Below are positions 17,593 to 27,496 of a stretch of DNA of 64,000 bases, in pieces. This DNA comes from Acinetobacter lwoffii (lineage in GTDB: Bacteria > Pseudomonadota > Gammaproteobacteria > Pseudomonadales > Moraxellaceae), in the NCBI RefSeq assembly GCF_019343495.1, contig NZ_CP072549.1, positions 2,294,001 to 2,358,000 on the forward strand. The letters run 5' to 3'. The notes beneath the pieces were generated by a model, which was given only the letters and a program-made list of their open reading frames with translations, made no database searches and was not told the origin of the DNA. Position 1 is the stretch's first letter; the number at the start of each line of letters is the position of its first letter. The position numbers were made by a program, and so were the translations under genes.

Positions 17593-18120
17593 ATGCAATG
17601 GGGTTATCGCTTCGTGAGTGGTATGTTGTTTCTGGCTGCTGTCATCGGCATGGCATTTGCCTTATATCTTGAGCATGTACAAGGTCTGGCGCCTTGTCCG
17701 CTCTGTGTGTTTCAGCGTGTCGGATTAATCGGACTCGGGATCATCTCACTGATCGCATTCCTGCATAATCCCGCATCTAATCTCATGAAGCGGTTCTATA
17801 CCTTGCTGGGTTCGCTCAGTATTTTGTGGTCTGTGGGCGTGGCTGCGCGTCATGTCTGGTTACAGAACCTGCCCCCGGATCAGGTGCCGAGCTGTGGTCC
17901 CGGTCTGGAATACTGGCTGGAAACCCTGCCGATGCAGTCTGTACTGCAACAGGTCTTAAATGGTTCAGGGGAATGTGCCGCGATTGACTGGACCTTCTTG
18001 GGTCAATCCTTGCCTGTCTGGTCTTTGATCTTTTTCAGTATTTTATTGCTGATTAGCCTGTGGCAACTACTGCGTAAATATAAAAAGGCACCGGTTAAAC
18101 GACTCAGAGATAAATATTAA
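17593..18120 (+). CDS. dsbB: Disulfide bond formation protein B
   Basis: An inner-membrane quinone reductase that reoxidises DsbA. The 175-residue protein has four transmembrane helices. The first periplasmic loop has the CPLC motif (Cys35/Cys38) and the second loop has Cys101 and Cys128, the pair that exchanges with DsbA. The VFQRVGLIG segment with its conserved Arg follows CPLC. It is probably co-transcribed with gshA and ends at a terminator. Confidence 0.95.
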   Translation: MQWGYRFVSGMLFLAAVIGMAFALYLEHVQGLAPCPLCVFQRVGLIGLGIISLIAFLHNPASNLMKRFYTLLGSLSILWSVGVAARHVWLQNLPPDQVPSCGPGLEYWLETLPMQSVLQQVLNGSGECAAIDWTFLGQSLPVWSLIFFSILLLISLWQLLRKYKKAPVKRLRDKY

Positions 18121-18131
18121 TTCCGTATTTA

Positions 18132-18163
18132 ATAAAAAAGCCCTCAATCGAGGGCTTTTTTAT
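18132..18163. terminator. Bidirectional terminator between dsbB and the lipase-like gene
   Basis: AAAAAAGCCCTC-AATC-GAGGGCTTTTTT forms a strong stem flanked by A and T runs between convergent genes. Confidence 0.9.
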
Positions 18164-18173
18164 TTGCTTCAGT

Positions 18174-19505
18174 TTAGGTCAGGGCTATGCCTTCCAGACT
18201 GTCCAGATCCATCACATATTCATGAATCTGATCAAAGGCTTCATCTTCTACACTTGGATAGAACCAGCGCGCCACCTGCTCGGCCACTAGCGGATGATAC
18301 TGAATTTCAAAATGGTTCAGGCCGTAAAAAATCGCCTTGTTTGCATCGGGGACTTTGAGCTGGAAACGCGGATTGGGATGCTCGCCCAAAGCACTTTTAA
18401 TACTGACCAGATAATCACCAATCACATGCAAGGTCTTGTTCTTGCGGTTTTCAAATTCGATGGTGCCGGCGACCAGATAGGTATCGATATGTGAGGGAAT
18501 CGGGGCAGGTTTACGGTGATCGTCCATAAAGCCGATCCGAAGCGGATTATGCTCCCAGTCATCATCCCGGACGCTGCCATGGCGTAAATCCAGAATACCG
18601 TTACTGCGAATATTGACCAGATGGCCAAGCAACCGGATCAGTGGAAAATGTCCGAGTTTGTCCTGCAAGCTAAAACCAAAACGTTCCAGTACCGCACCAT
18701 GATGCGGTGAACCCAGACAGACCAGATTCTCCACCATGTTGACCCAGCTATACACATTCTGCTTGCCATAGAACAGTGCGCTGCGTGACACCAGTCCACC
18801 CATGCTATGGCCGATCAGGTCAATACTGGTAATTCTAGGATTGCGAACAACCAGATCCTGTAAGGTATTCGCCAGACTGCGACCATTGGCAGAAATCCGG
18901 CGTCCAGTATTGTAATTCAGGTAGAGCATGGTATTGCGGTCGCGCTGCGCCAGTAATTTTGCCCCAATGCCTTCATATTTGCGATTTGACCAGTCTAAAT
19001 GGTTCATGCATAAGCCATGTACAAACAAAGTAATACGACCGCTTAGCTCACCTTTTTGCAGCGAGCCATAATGGTCATAGATCACCATCGGCAGGGCTAG
19101 AGGGTTTTGATATTTCAGCAGATAATCCCCGATAATGCCATTTAAGACACTGACCAGAAAATGCAAGGAAGGTGTCAGCGGTTTATTATGCAGTTTAGGA
19201 AAGCGTTCAATAATCTGGCGCAAAGCAGGGGCAATCAGGGTATTGCCGTAATGAAACAGCATGTCATAAGACATTTGATAGAGCCGCACAATCGACGGAA
19301 TATTCTGAATTTTTTCAGAATTATTTTCACTTAAACCGAAAATACTCATTAAAATTTCGCGTTGAATACTCTTGATCAGCTCCTGGATCACATCGTTAAA
19401 GCGCATCGTTACCAGCTGCGCCAGACCTTCCAGTACATCGGCCTGACTCGGCGGGGTTCGATCCCATCGACAATAGGTTTCATGTAACGGTGTCAAACTT
19501 GGCAT
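18174..19505 (-). CDS. Alpha/beta hydrolase, lipase-like
   Basis: A 443-residue protein from the ATG at 19505, which has AAGGACAGGA upstream; the in-frame TTG at 19523 is less likely. An N-terminal helical region of about 150 residues precedes the hydrolase fold: TLFVHGLCMNHLDW (oxyanion region), GHSMGGLVSRS with the nucleophile Ser, and LGSPHHGAVLERFG, which resembles PGAP1/lipase-type esterases. A late histidine in GLNHFEIQYHPLV could complete the triad. No signal peptide is visible. The substrate is unknown; a triacylglycerol or wax-related role is only a guess. Confidence 0.8.
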   Translation of the reverse strand: MPSLTPLHETYCRWDRTPPSQADVLEGLAQLVTMRFNDVIQELIKSIQREILMSIFGLSENNSEKIQNIPSIVRLYQMSYDMLFHYGNTLIAPALRQIIERFPKLHNKPLTPSLHFLVSVLNGIIGDYLLKYQNPLALPMVIYDHYGSLQKGELSGRITLFVHGLCMNHLDWSNRKYEGIGAKLLAQRDRNTMLYLNYNTGRRISANGRSLANTLQDLVVRNPRITSIDLIGHSMGGLVSRSALFYGKQNVYSWVNMVENLVCLGSPHHGAVLERFGFSLQDKLGHFPLIRLLGHLVNIRSNGILDLRHGSVRDDDWEHNPLRIGFMDDHRKPAPIPSHIDTYLVAGTIEFENRKNKTLHVIGDYLVSIKSALGEHPNPRFQLKVPDANKAIFYGLNHFEIQYHPLVAEQVARWFYPSVEDEAFDQIHEYVMDLDSLEGIALT

Positions 19506-19751
19506 CTGATCCTGTCCTTTCAATGAGCCGCATGTGGTGCCATCTTTCTTTTTAAAGAACTTCGCGGTATAAATTCTTTTTCTTGTTGAGTTTCCGGATT
19601 TTGAGGGCCTCAGCTTAAAATAACGAGAATGAGAAAAGATTTTGGGCTTTTTTGTCAGACAATTTAAGCAATTAACTGGTCTTATAACGTAGTGTACTTC
19701 ACATTATTTAAATTAAATTTTGATGATTGATGGGTTTTTTGTTGGTAGTTC

Positions 19752-20345
19752 ATGAATATCATTTATTTGCATGGTTTTAAGAGTAATTCGAACTCGATCA
19801 AGGGGAAATTGCTGCAACATTACTGTGCAAAGTATCCTGAAATTCAGGTACATTTACCCGATTTAAACATGTCACCGAATGCTGCCATTGCGCATGTTTC
19901 TGGCCTGATTGAATCGATGCATGATGTGGCGTTACTGGGCAGTAGTCTCGGCGGATTTTATGCGACACATCTGGTCGCACAGCATGCTGTGCCTGCTGTA
20001 CTGATCAATCCGGCAATGCGACCATGGCAACTGTTTCGTGAACTGTTTGACGAGCAACTGCCTTATCAGGTTCATCCGAACTGGTGTTTGGATGAGGCAG
20101 ATCTGGTACAACTGCAGCAATTGGCCCTGCCTGTTGCACAAGATGCAGACAAAATACTGGTTCTGCTGCAACAAGGCGATGAAGTTTTGGATTATCGTGA
20201 AGCACATCGTTATTATAGTGCTGCGCATCCCCCTGCAATGCTGATGACTGAAGCGCATGGCAGTCACGGGATGGATGATTTTGCGGAAAAAATTCCGTTC
20301 GTCTTACAGTTTTTATTGGACTGCATAAAAAAGGAAACCGAATAA
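19752..20345 (+). CDS. yqiA: YqiA-like esterase
   Basis: A 197-residue alpha/beta hydrolase of the UPF0227/YqiA type. Motifs are IIYLHGFKSNSNS at the N-terminus, the nucleophile elbow LLGSSLGGFYAT and the C-terminal histidine in EAHGSHGMDDF. In E. coli yqiA also lies directly before parE. Here the stop at 20345 is one base from the parE GTG, so the two are probably co-translated. The physiological substrate is unknown. Confidence 0.88.
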   Translation: MNIIYLHGFKSNSNSIKGKLLQHYCAKYPEIQVHLPDLNMSPNAAIAHVSGLIESMHDVALLGSSLGGFYATHLVAQHAVPAVLINPAMRPWQLFRELFDEQLPYQVHPNWCLDEADLVQLQQLALPVAQDADKILVLLQQGDEVLDYREAHRYYSAAHPPAMLMTEAHGSHGMDDFAEKIPFVLQFLLDCIKKETE

Positions 20346-20346
20346 C

Positions 20347-22227
20347 GTGTCTCAATATACGGCTCAATCTCTTGAAGTTCTATCTGGTCTGGATCCGGTC
20401 CGTCGTCGTCCGGGCATGTATACCGATACTTCTCGTCCCAACCATTTGGCACAGGAAGTGATTGATAATGCTGTCGATGAGGCACTGGCAGGGCATGCCA
20501 ACAAGATTACCGTCACGGTCTATAAAGATGGTTCTTTATCAGTCGAAGACAATGGCCGTGGTATGCCGGTGGATATTCACCCTGAATATGGCCAGAGCGG
20601 TATTGAAATTATCATGACCAAACTGCATGCCGGCGGTAAGTTCAGCACCGATAATTACCAGTTTTCCGGTGGTTTGCATGGCGTCGGGATTTCAGTGGTC
20701 AATGCGCTTTCGACCCGTGTAGAGGTCGAAGTTCAGCGTCAGGGTAACCTGTACAGAATGGCCTTTGAAAATGGCGAACCGGTTGCACCGCTTGAAGTAC
20801 TGGCAGGTAAGGCACCGAAACGGGTATCAGGAACTACGGTACAATTCTGGCCTGAAGCCAAATATTTTGATTCTCCTAAATTTGCCCTCAAAGCGTTAAA
20901 ACATAATCTCAAAGCCAAAGCTGTTTTGGCGGCGGGCTTACAGATCAACTATGTTGATCAGATCAATGATGAAAAGATCACCTGGCAGTTTGAAAATGGT
21001 CTGGTTGATTATTTGATGGACGAGCTGGAAGACCGTGAAATTATTCCGGCACCGGCGTTTGTTGCCACAGGCGATGCGGAACGTGCCAGCGCAGAATTTG
21101 CAATTTGCTGGAATGTCGAAGGGGGTGAAAGCGTCCAGGAATCTTATGTCAACCTGATTCCGACCGCACAAGGCGGAACGCATGTGAATGGTCTGCGTTC
21201 AGGCGTCACCGATGCGATGCGTGAATTCTGTGAACTGCGTAATTTGCTGCCGCGGAATATGAAACTCTCTGCCGAAGATGTCTGGGACGGCGTCAATTAT
21301 ATCCTGTCGCTGAAATTTCAGGAGCCGCAATTCTCAGGTCAGACTAAAGAACGTCTATCGAGCCGTGAAGCAGCTGGAATTGTGCAGAATATTGCCAAAG
21401 ATGCCTTTGCATTATGGTTGAACCAGAATTCTGACATCGCCATGCAACTGGCAGAAATGGCCATTTCCAAAGCCGGTCGCCGTCTCAAAGCAGCGAAAAA
21501 AGTAGAACGTAAGAAAATTGTCGCGGGTCCAACCTTGCCGGGGAAACTGTCGGACTGTGTAGGCCATGATCTGGATCAGTCAGAACTGTTTATTGTGGAA
21601 GGGGATTCTGCGGGTGGTTCGGCCAAGCAGGCGCGTGATAAGAACTTCCAGGCAATTATGCCAATTCGTGGCAAGATCCTGAATACTTGGGAAGTCTCTT
21701 CTGATGAAGTATTAGCATCTCAGGAAGTACACAACATCGCGATTGCGATTGGCGTTGATCCGGGTTCGGATGATTTATCGGAGCTGCGTTATGGCAAGAT
21801 CTGTATTCTGGCCGATGCCGACTCGGATGGTCTGCATATTGCCACTTTGCTGTGTGCCTTGTTTGTAAAGCATTTTCCTACACTGGTCGAGGAAGGGCAT
21901 TTATTTGTAGCGATGCCACCATTGTTCCGAATCGATGACAATAAAGATGTGCACTACGCTTTGGATGAAGACGAGCTGAATAGCATCCTGAAAAAATGCA
22001 AAACCAAGAATCCGCAAATCACCCGATTCAAGGGTCTGGGCGAGATGAATGCCAGTCAGTTACGTGAAACCACGCTTGATCCAAACACGCGTCGTCTGGT
22101 GCAACTGGATCTGGATGATGCTCATCATACCGCAGGGTTACTGGATAAACTTTTGGCGAAAAAGCGTGCCAGTGACCGCAAAGACTGGTTGGAGCAAAAA
22201 GGTAATCTGGCAGATTTGGTGGTTTAA
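20347..22227 (+). CDS. parE: DNA topoisomerase IV subunit B
   Basis: The ATPase subunit of topoisomerase IV, which decatenates daughter chromosomes together with ParC. It has 626 residues. The GHKL ATPase domain has the VDNAVDEA motif with the catalytic Glu region, DNGRGMPVDIHP and GGLHGVGISVVNALS. The TOPRIM domain has EGDSAGGSAKQARD and DADSDGLHI. The C-terminus has the IQRYKGLGEMN-equivalent TRFKGLGEMNASQL. It lacks the extra insert of GyrB, consistent with ParE. The start is GTG at 20347. parC is not in the window. Confidence 0.95.
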   Translation: MSQYTAQSLEVLSGLDPVRRRPGMYTDTSRPNHLAQEVIDNAVDEALAGHANKITVTVYKDGSLSVEDNGRGMPVDIHPEYGQSGIEIIMTKLHAGGKFSTDNYQFSGGLHGVGISVVNALSTRVEVEVQRQGNLYRMAFENGEPVAPLEVLAGKAPKRVSGTTVQFWPEAKYFDSPKFALKALKHNLKAKAVLAAGLQINYVDQINDEKITWQFENGLVDYLMDELEDREIIPAPAFVATGDAERASAEFAICWNVEGGESVQESYVNLIPTAQGGTHVNGLRSGVTDAMREFCELRNLLPRNMKLSAEDVWDGVNYILSLKFQEPQFSGQTKERLSSREAAGIVQNIAKDAFALWLNQNSDIAMQLAEMAISKAGRRLKAAKKVERKKIVAGPTLPGKLSDCVGHDLDQSELFIVEGDSAGGSAKQARDKNFQAIMPIRGKILNTWEVSSDEVLASQEVHNIAIAIGVDPGSDDLSELRYGKICILADADSDGLHIATLLCALFVKHFPTLVEEGHLFVAMPPLFRIDDNKDVHYALDEDELNSILKKCKTKNPQITRFKGLGEMNASQLRETTLDPNTRRLVQLDLDDAHHTAGLLDKLLAKKRASDRKDWLEQKGNLADLVV

Positions 22228-22245
22228 ACTATCGAATTTAAGCAG

Positions 22246-22275
22246 TAAAAAATCCCGCAAGCGCGGGATTTTTTG
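22246..22275 (+). terminator. Intrinsic terminator of parE
   Basis: AAAAAATCCCGC-AAGC-GCGGGATTTTTT immediately downstream of parE. Confidence 0.9.
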
Positions 22276-22500
22276 TTTTAAAACAGTGCAAAAAATATTC
22301 AAGGTGCTGCACTTTATTTGTACATCATCTTCTATCTTAGTTTTGGCATATTTTGATTGGTCTTTATGCAACTTATTTAAAGTTGAGTCTGAGTTCTACA
22401 TTGCAATAGGGCTTTAAGTCTTTTTAGTATGACTAAATTCATGATTCATAATACGAATAATGAGATCAGTTAAATTAATTTTTTTTATTTTTTGAAGCCT

Positions 22501-22516
22501 TGGCACAGAAATTGAA
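22501..22516 (+). promoter_or_regulatory. Possible sigma-54 promoter of the urt operon
   Basis: TGGCAC-AGAAA-TTGAA has the -24 GG and -12 G positions at the correct 12-nt distance. The last element is TTGAA rather than TTGCA. It lies about 70 bp before urtA. Urea uptake is often under NtrC/sigma-54 nitrogen control, so the match is plausible. The rest of 22276-22571 has no gene; TGCACTTTATTTGTACA at 22308-22324 is a weak NtrC-like palindrome. Confidence 0.5.
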
Positions 22517-22586
22517 TCACTCCATCCAGATGTACAACAAGACAAGCATGAAAAATGCACCATTATAAAGTTTGGAGAAAAATCTG

Positions 22587-23867
22587 ATGTTCCAACGCAA
22601 TTTATTTTCAAAAAGTATTTTAGCCGCAACCATGGCAGGGGCTGTTGCATTAACGGGGTGTTCAAAATCTGCTGAAAAAGCAGAAGCCCCGGGCGCAGAA
22701 AGCAAAGTCGCAGACAGCGGCGACACGATTAAAGTCGGGATCCTGCATTCATTGTCCGGCACGATGGCAATTTCTGAGACCTCACTGAAAGATACGGCCT
22801 TAATGGCGATTAAGGAAATCAATGATAATGGTGGGGTACTGGGTAAAAAACTGGAACCTGTGGTGGTCGATCCAGCATCTGACTGGCCACTGTTTGCAGA
22901 GCAAGCACGTCAGCTGATTACCCAAGACAAAGTCGCGGTAATTTTCGGTGCATGGACGTCGGTGTCACGTAAATCTGTCTTACCAGTGGTTGAAGAGCTG
23001 AATGGCTTATTGTTCTATCCCGTACAGTACGAAGGCCAGGAACAATCCAAAAATATTTTTTATACCGGTGCTGCGCCTAACCAGCAAGCCATTCCAGCCG
23101 TGGAATACTTGATGAGTGAAGAGGGCGGTAAAGCGGAGCGTTTTGTTCTGCTCGGTACAGACTATGTTTACCCACGTACCACCAACCAGATTTTACGTGC
23201 TTTTTTAAAGTCTAAAGGCGTGGCTGATGCGGACATCATGGAAGAGTACACGCCATTTGGTCATAGCAACTATCAAACCATTGTCGGCAATGTGAAAAAA
23301 TTCGCAGCTGGTAAAAAGACTGCGGTGATCTCGACCATCAATGGCGACTCGAATGTGCCGTTCTATCGTGAATTGGGTAATCAGGGCATTAAAGCCTCTG
23401 ATATTCCCGTCATGGCGTTCTCGGTGGGTGAAGAAGAACTGCGTGGTATTGACACCAAGCCATTGGTCGGTCATTTGGCGTCATGGAACTATTTCATGTC
23501 AGTGAAGAATCCGGTCAATACAGAATTTACCAACAAAATGAAGCAGTATGCAGTGGAATTCAAACTGCCGAATGCAGACAAGCTCGTGACCAATGACCCA
23601 ATGGAAGCAACTTATGTCGGGATTAACATGTGGAAGCAAGCCGTTGAAAAAGCAGGTTCTACAGAGGTCGATAAAGTCCGTGAAGCGATGGCAGGTCAGG
23701 AATTCAAAGCACCATCGGGCTATACCCTAAAAATGGATGCAAGCAATCATCACTTACACAAGCCGGTCATGATTGGTCAGATTCGTGGCGATGGTCAGTT
23801 TGATGTGGTCTATAAGACGCCACAAGCCATCCAGGCACAGCCTTGGAGCCCGTACATTCCGAAATAA
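22587..23867 (+). CDS. urtA: Urea ABC transporter, substrate-binding lipoprotein
   Basis: UrtA binds urea in the periplasm and delivers it to UrtBC. It has 426 residues from the ATG at 22587, with GGAG at 22574-22577; the upstream in-frame start at 22572 would overlap that site. A lipobox (ALTGC) gives lipid anchoring. The mature protein begins with TIKVGILHSLSGTMAISE, typical of the UrtA/AmiC branch of Leu/Ile/Val-binding-like proteins, and carries FGAWTSVSRKSVLPV and LFYPVQYEGQE. It is first of five urt genes in one direction. No urease genes are visible here. Confidence 0.93.
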   Translation: MFQRNLFSKSILAATMAGAVALTGCSKSAEKAEAPGAESKVADSGDTIKVGILHSLSGTMAISETSLKDTALMAIKEINDNGGVLGKKLEPVVVDPASDWPLFAEQARQLITQDKVAVIFGAWTSVSRKSVLPVVEELNGLLFYPVQYEGQEQSKNIFYTGAAPNQQAIPAVEYLMSEEGGKAERFVLLGTDYVYPRTTNQILRAFLKSKGVADADIMEEYTPFGHSNYQTIVGNVKKFAAGKKTAVISTINGDSNVPFYRELGNQGIKASDIPVMAFSVGEEELRGIDTKPLVGHLASWNYFMSVKNPVNTEFTNKMKQYAVEFKLPNADKLVTNDPMEATYVGINMWKQAVEKAGSTEVDKVREAMAGQEFKAPSGYTLKMDASNHHLHKPVMIGQIRGDGQFDVVYKTPQAIQAQPWSPYIPK

Positions 23868-23961
23868 CAGCTATCTTTTGCCTGCCACAGCCGTGGCAGG
23901 TGTCCTCTGATTTTTTTCTTACTCTCCACGGAAAATTTCCAATGGAATAGGGGTGAATATA

Positions 23962-25593
23962 ATGAATATTCGCGTGAATATCGCCGCTATTTTTCTGGTA
24001 TTTGTACAGGTTATTTGTGTGCAACTGGTATCAGCAGAACAATCCTCAAATAGCACTGCATTGACTGCAGCAATACAACAAGATGCAATCCAGCAATTTG
24101 TGCAAGGTGATTTTGCCCAGCGCCGTGCTTTACTGAAGCAATGGCCGGGCAGTATTGAGCAGTTAGATCAGCTTGCAGAATATGTTGAAAACGAGCAGCT
24201 TTATAGTGGGGCTAATGGTCAAACCTATATTTTAGAATCGGACGAAAAATTACTCAGCTATCCGAGTCTAGGCATCGTTGCAGATTGGCCGAGTGACTTA
24301 TCACAAGTGACTTTGGTGAATACCTTGCGTAAAGCGCTCAACTTTGGTTTGGCACAAAGAAAACTCAAATCTGAAGATGCTTCCGAGCGTTTAGAAGCGA
24401 TTGATATTTATGAAAGCAACTTGGCAGAGCTGAATGTTGCTCACATCAATGCGCTGTATTTAAAAGAACAAAATAACAAAGTCAAAGCCCGTTTGGCCCA
24501 GCTTAAAGCGCGTCTGGATTATCAAGATGCAGATGTCTTAGTTAAAATTCAAGCGGCGAAAGCCTTGCAAGACTCCAATCGTCCCGATGTCTTGGCGATG
24601 ATCGACAATGAGCTGACACAGCCGAATATCCATTCTGAGCTGAAAGCGGCTTTGCTTGAAGCGAAAAGCAGTATTAAAACCCGGATTCAAGCCAGTGAAT
24701 GGACTGGGCATTTATTTTCAGGGCTGAGTACTGCGAGTATTTTACTGCTTGCAGCACTCGGTTTAGCCATTACTTATGGTTTGCTCGGTGTCATCAATAT
24801 GGCGCATGGTGAGCTCATTATGATTGGCGCCTATACTACTTATGTGGTGCAAAGTCTGTTTAAAAGCTATTTGGGTAGCTATGTCGAGTGGTACTTAATC
24901 GCCGCGATTCCTGCGGCATTCTTGGTGAGTGGACTGATCGGTATGTTGATTGAACGTACCGTGATTCGTCCATTATACGGTCGTCAACTTGAAACCTTGC
25001 TTGCCACTTTTGGGGTCAGCCTGATTTTGATGCAATTGGTACGCATGACTTTTGGTGCGCAAAATGTCGAAGTTTCTAACATTTCCTGGCTGTCAGGCGG
25101 GATCTCGATTACTCCAAGCTTGATGCTGCCCTATAACCGTATTGCGATTATTGTCTTTACCATTGCAGTGCTTTTGTTGTTGGTTTACCTACTGAATAAA
25201 ACCCGTTTTGGTCTCTTCGTTCGTGCGGTGACACAAAACCGTCAAATGGCGCGAGCAGTCGGTATTCGTTCTAGTCGTATCGATATGATGGCCTTTGGTT
25301 TAGGTTCAGGTCTTGCAGGGTTAGCCGGATGTGCTTTGGCACAAGTGGGTAACGTCGGGCCGGATTTAGGGCAAAACTACATTATTGATGCCTTCTTGGT
25401 GGTGGTTGTCGGTGGTGTAGGTCAGGTGTGGGGTGCAGTCCTTGCAGCGCTTGGTCTGGGTATTAGCGGTACAGCCTTGGAAATTGGCATTGGTGCGGTA
25501 CTGGCAAAAATTGTTCTCTTGGTGCTTGTGATTTTGTTTATTCAAAAACGTCCACAAGGTTTGTTTGCCATTAAAGGCCGTTTTGTGGAGTAA
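23962..25593 (+). CDS. urtB: Urea ABC transporter permease UrtB
   Basis: A 543-residue inner-membrane permease of the branched-chain amino acid type. The first 22 residues are a signal peptide. About 220 periplasmic residues follow (an extension usual in UrtB, absent from LivH), and then a LivH-like permease region begins near residue 250 (SILLLAALGLAITYGLLGVINMAHGEL). The start is ATG at 23962 with AGGGGTG upstream. Four bases separate its stop from urtC. Confidence 0.93.
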   Translation: MNIRVNIAAIFLVFVQVICVQLVSAEQSSNSTALTAAIQQDAIQQFVQGDFAQRRALLKQWPGSIEQLDQLAEYVENEQLYSGANGQTYILESDEKLLSYPSLGIVADWPSDLSQVTLVNTLRKALNFGLAQRKLKSEDASERLEAIDIYESNLAELNVAHINALYLKEQNNKVKARLAQLKARLDYQDADVLVKIQAAKALQDSNRPDVLAMIDNELTQPNIHSELKAALLEAKSSIKTRIQASEWTGHLFSGLSTASILLLAALGLAITYGLLGVINMAHGELIMIGAYTTYVVQSLFKSYLGSYVEWYLIAAIPAAFLVSGLIGMLIERTVIRPLYGRQLETLLATFGVSLILMQLVRMTFGAQNVEVSNISWLSGGISITPSLMLPYNRIAIIVFTIAVLLLLVYLLNKTRFGLFVRAVTQNRQMARAVGIRSSRIDMMAFGLGSGLAGLAGCALAQVGNVGPDLGQNYIIDAFLVVVVGGVGQVWGAVLAALGLGISGTALEIGIGAVLAKIVLLVLVILFIQKRPQGLFAIKGRFVE

Positions 25594-25597
25594 GCAC

Positions 25598-26671
25598 ATG
25601 AAGATCACACAATTATTATCTGATAAACCACATAGTGGTATTACGATTGCCGTGTGCTTTGCCATTTTATTGGCATTGCCATGGTTACATCTGTTACCTG
25701 CTGATTCAGCACTGCATTTATCGGCTTATTGGGTCACCCTGATTGGCAAAATCATGTGCTTGGCTTTGGTGGCTTTGGCACTGGATTTGGTCTGGGGTTA
25801 TGCCGGTATTTTAAGCTTGGGGCATGGTTTGTACTTTGCGCTTGGCGGTTATGCCTTTGGTATGTATCTCATACGCCAATCCGCAGGTGAGGGTATTCCT
25901 GATTTCATGCGTTTCCTCAGTTGGACAGAAGTACCATGGTTTTGGGTTGGAACTGAATACTTCCTGTGGTCACTCGCGCTTGTGGTATTAGTGCCGGGCA
26001 TCATTGCGTTTATTTTTGGTTTTTTTGCTTTCCGTTCGAAAATTAAGGGTGTGTATTTCTCCATTATTACCCAAGCCATGACCTTTGCTGCAGCGTTATT
26101 GTTCTTCCGCAATGAAACCGGGTTTGGTGGCAATAATGGCTTTACAGGCTTTAAAACCATTTTAGGCATGGATATTACTTCGGCATCTATGCGAGCGAGC
26201 CTGTGCTTTATCACGGCGTTGGTGTTGTTACTTTGCTTTATCGGTTTACGTCATTTGATGAATAAACCGTATGGTCGGGTGTTGGGTGCAATTCGTGACA
26301 GCGAAAACCGTCTGCAATATTTGGGCTACCGTACCTTGTGGTACAAGCTGTCGGCATGGGTGCTGTCTGCGGTGATTGCAGGCATAGCAGGGGCGTTATA
26401 TGTACCACAAGCTGGCATTATTAACCCAAGTGAAATGAACCCGGTGAACTCGATTGAAATGGCAGTTTGGGTGGCAGCGGGTGGACGTGGCACACTGATT
26501 GGCCCACTAATTGGTGCAGGCATCATTAACGGGGTAAAAACCTATTTTACTTCGGCTTATCCTGAAGCATGGCTGTTGATTTTGGGTGCGTTATTTATTG
26601 TGGTGACCATCTTTCTGCCAAAAGGCATTATTGGTCTGTTTGACCGTTTTAAAAAGGAGCGTAGCGAATGA
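25598..26671 (+). CDS. urtC: Urea ABC transporter permease UrtC
   Basis: The second permease subunit, 357 residues from the ATG at 25598, preceded by GGAG in the end of urtB. It is LivM-like: about nine hydrophobic helices and the motifs LDLVWGYAGILSLGHG and YGRVLGAIRDSENRLQYLGY, where it contacts the ATPases. The upstream in-frame start at 25565 would overlap urtB and is not favoured. The stop overlaps the urtD start (ATGA). Confidence 0.93.
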   Translation: MKITQLLSDKPHSGITIAVCFAILLALPWLHLLPADSALHLSAYWVTLIGKIMCLALVALALDLVWGYAGILSLGHGLYFALGGYAFGMYLIRQSAGEGIPDFMRFLSWTEVPWFWVGTEYFLWSLALVVLVPGIIAFIFGFFAFRSKIKGVYFSIITQAMTFAAALLFFRNETGFGGNNGFTGFKTILGMDITSASMRASLCFITALVLLLCFIGLRHLMNKPYGRVLGAIRDSENRLQYLGYRTLWYKLSAWVLSAVIAGIAGALYVPQAGIINPSEMNPVNSIEMAVWVAAGGRGTLIGPLIGAGIINGVKTYFTSAYPEAWLLILGALFIVVTIFLPKGIIGLFDRFKKERSE

Positions 26672-27486
26672 GCGAGATCCTACAACCGCATGGTGGTCAT
26701 GCCACTGAAGGCTATGGTCGTCCTAAAGAACAAGGCGCGGACTTTACCCACGGTATTGCGCTGTATTTAGAAAAAGTCAGCGTCTGGTTTGATGCTTTTC
26801 GTGCCTTAAATGATTTGTCGCTCTACATTGAAGAAGGGGAATTACGCTGCATCATCGGGCCGAACGGGGCAGGTAAAACCACCCTCATGGATGTGATTAC
26901 CGGTAAAACGCGACCAACCGAAGGCACAGCATTTTTTGGGCAAAACTACGATTTAGCCAAAATGAGCACTGAACAAATTGCCGAAGCAGGCATTGGGCGT
27001 AAGTTCCAAAAACCGACCGTGTTTGAAAATTTCACCGTCATGGAAAATCTGTTACTTGCTGCACCCAAAGACAAACGGGTGAAAAAGAGTTTCTTTAGCA
27101 AACTCGATCCCGATGCACAAAATGCTTTGGATGAATCATTGACGCAGATTCGTCTGCAAGAGTTCATTAATAAACCTGCTGGCTTGCTGTCACATGGTCA
27201 AAAGCAATGGTTAGAAATCGGCATGTTGCTGATGCAACGTCCAAAACTGATTTTGCTTGATGAACCTGTAGCAGGCATGACCGATGCCGAAACCGAACGC
27301 ACGGCGGAGTTGTGTTTAGAACTCAAGAAAAACCATACCCTTGTAGTAGTCGAGCATGACATGAGTTTTATTGACACCATTAGTGAAAAAGTCACGGTAT
27401 TGGCACAAGGCGCAATTTTGGCAGAAGGCACATTGGCAGAAGTACAAGCCAATGAAGATGTCATTGAAAAATATTTAGGACGTTAA
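26668..27486 (+). CDS. urtD: Urea ABC transporter ATP-binding protein UrtD
   Basis: A 272-residue LivG-like ATPase. The Walker A motif is GPNGAGKTT, the signature motif region is LLSHGQKQWLEIGMLL (SHGQK replaces LSGGQ, as usual in UrtD), Walker B is LILLDEPVAGMTDAE and the switch histidine is in VVVEHDMSF. About 30 extra residues precede the ATPase core. It is translationally coupled to urtC by a 4-bp overlap. Confidence 0.94.
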   Translation: MSEILQPHGGHATEGYGRPKEQGADFTHGIALYLEKVSVWFDAFRALNDLSLYIEEGELRCIIGPNGAGKTTLMDVITGKTRPTEGTAFFGQNYDLAKMSTEQIAEAGIGRKFQKPTVFENFTVMENLLLAAPKDKRVKKSFFSKLDPDAQNALDESLTQIRLQEFINKPAGLLSHGQKQWLEIGMLLMQRPKLILLDEPVAGMTDAETERTAELCLELKKNHTLVVVEHDMSFIDTISEKVTVLAQGAILAEGTLAEVQANEDVIEKYLGR

Positions 27487-27496
27487 GGAGACAGCA

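Noticed and set aside
22308..22324. NtrC binding site upstream of urtA
   Set aside because: The palindrome TGCACTTTATTTGTACA matches the consensus too poorly to list as a feature by itself.
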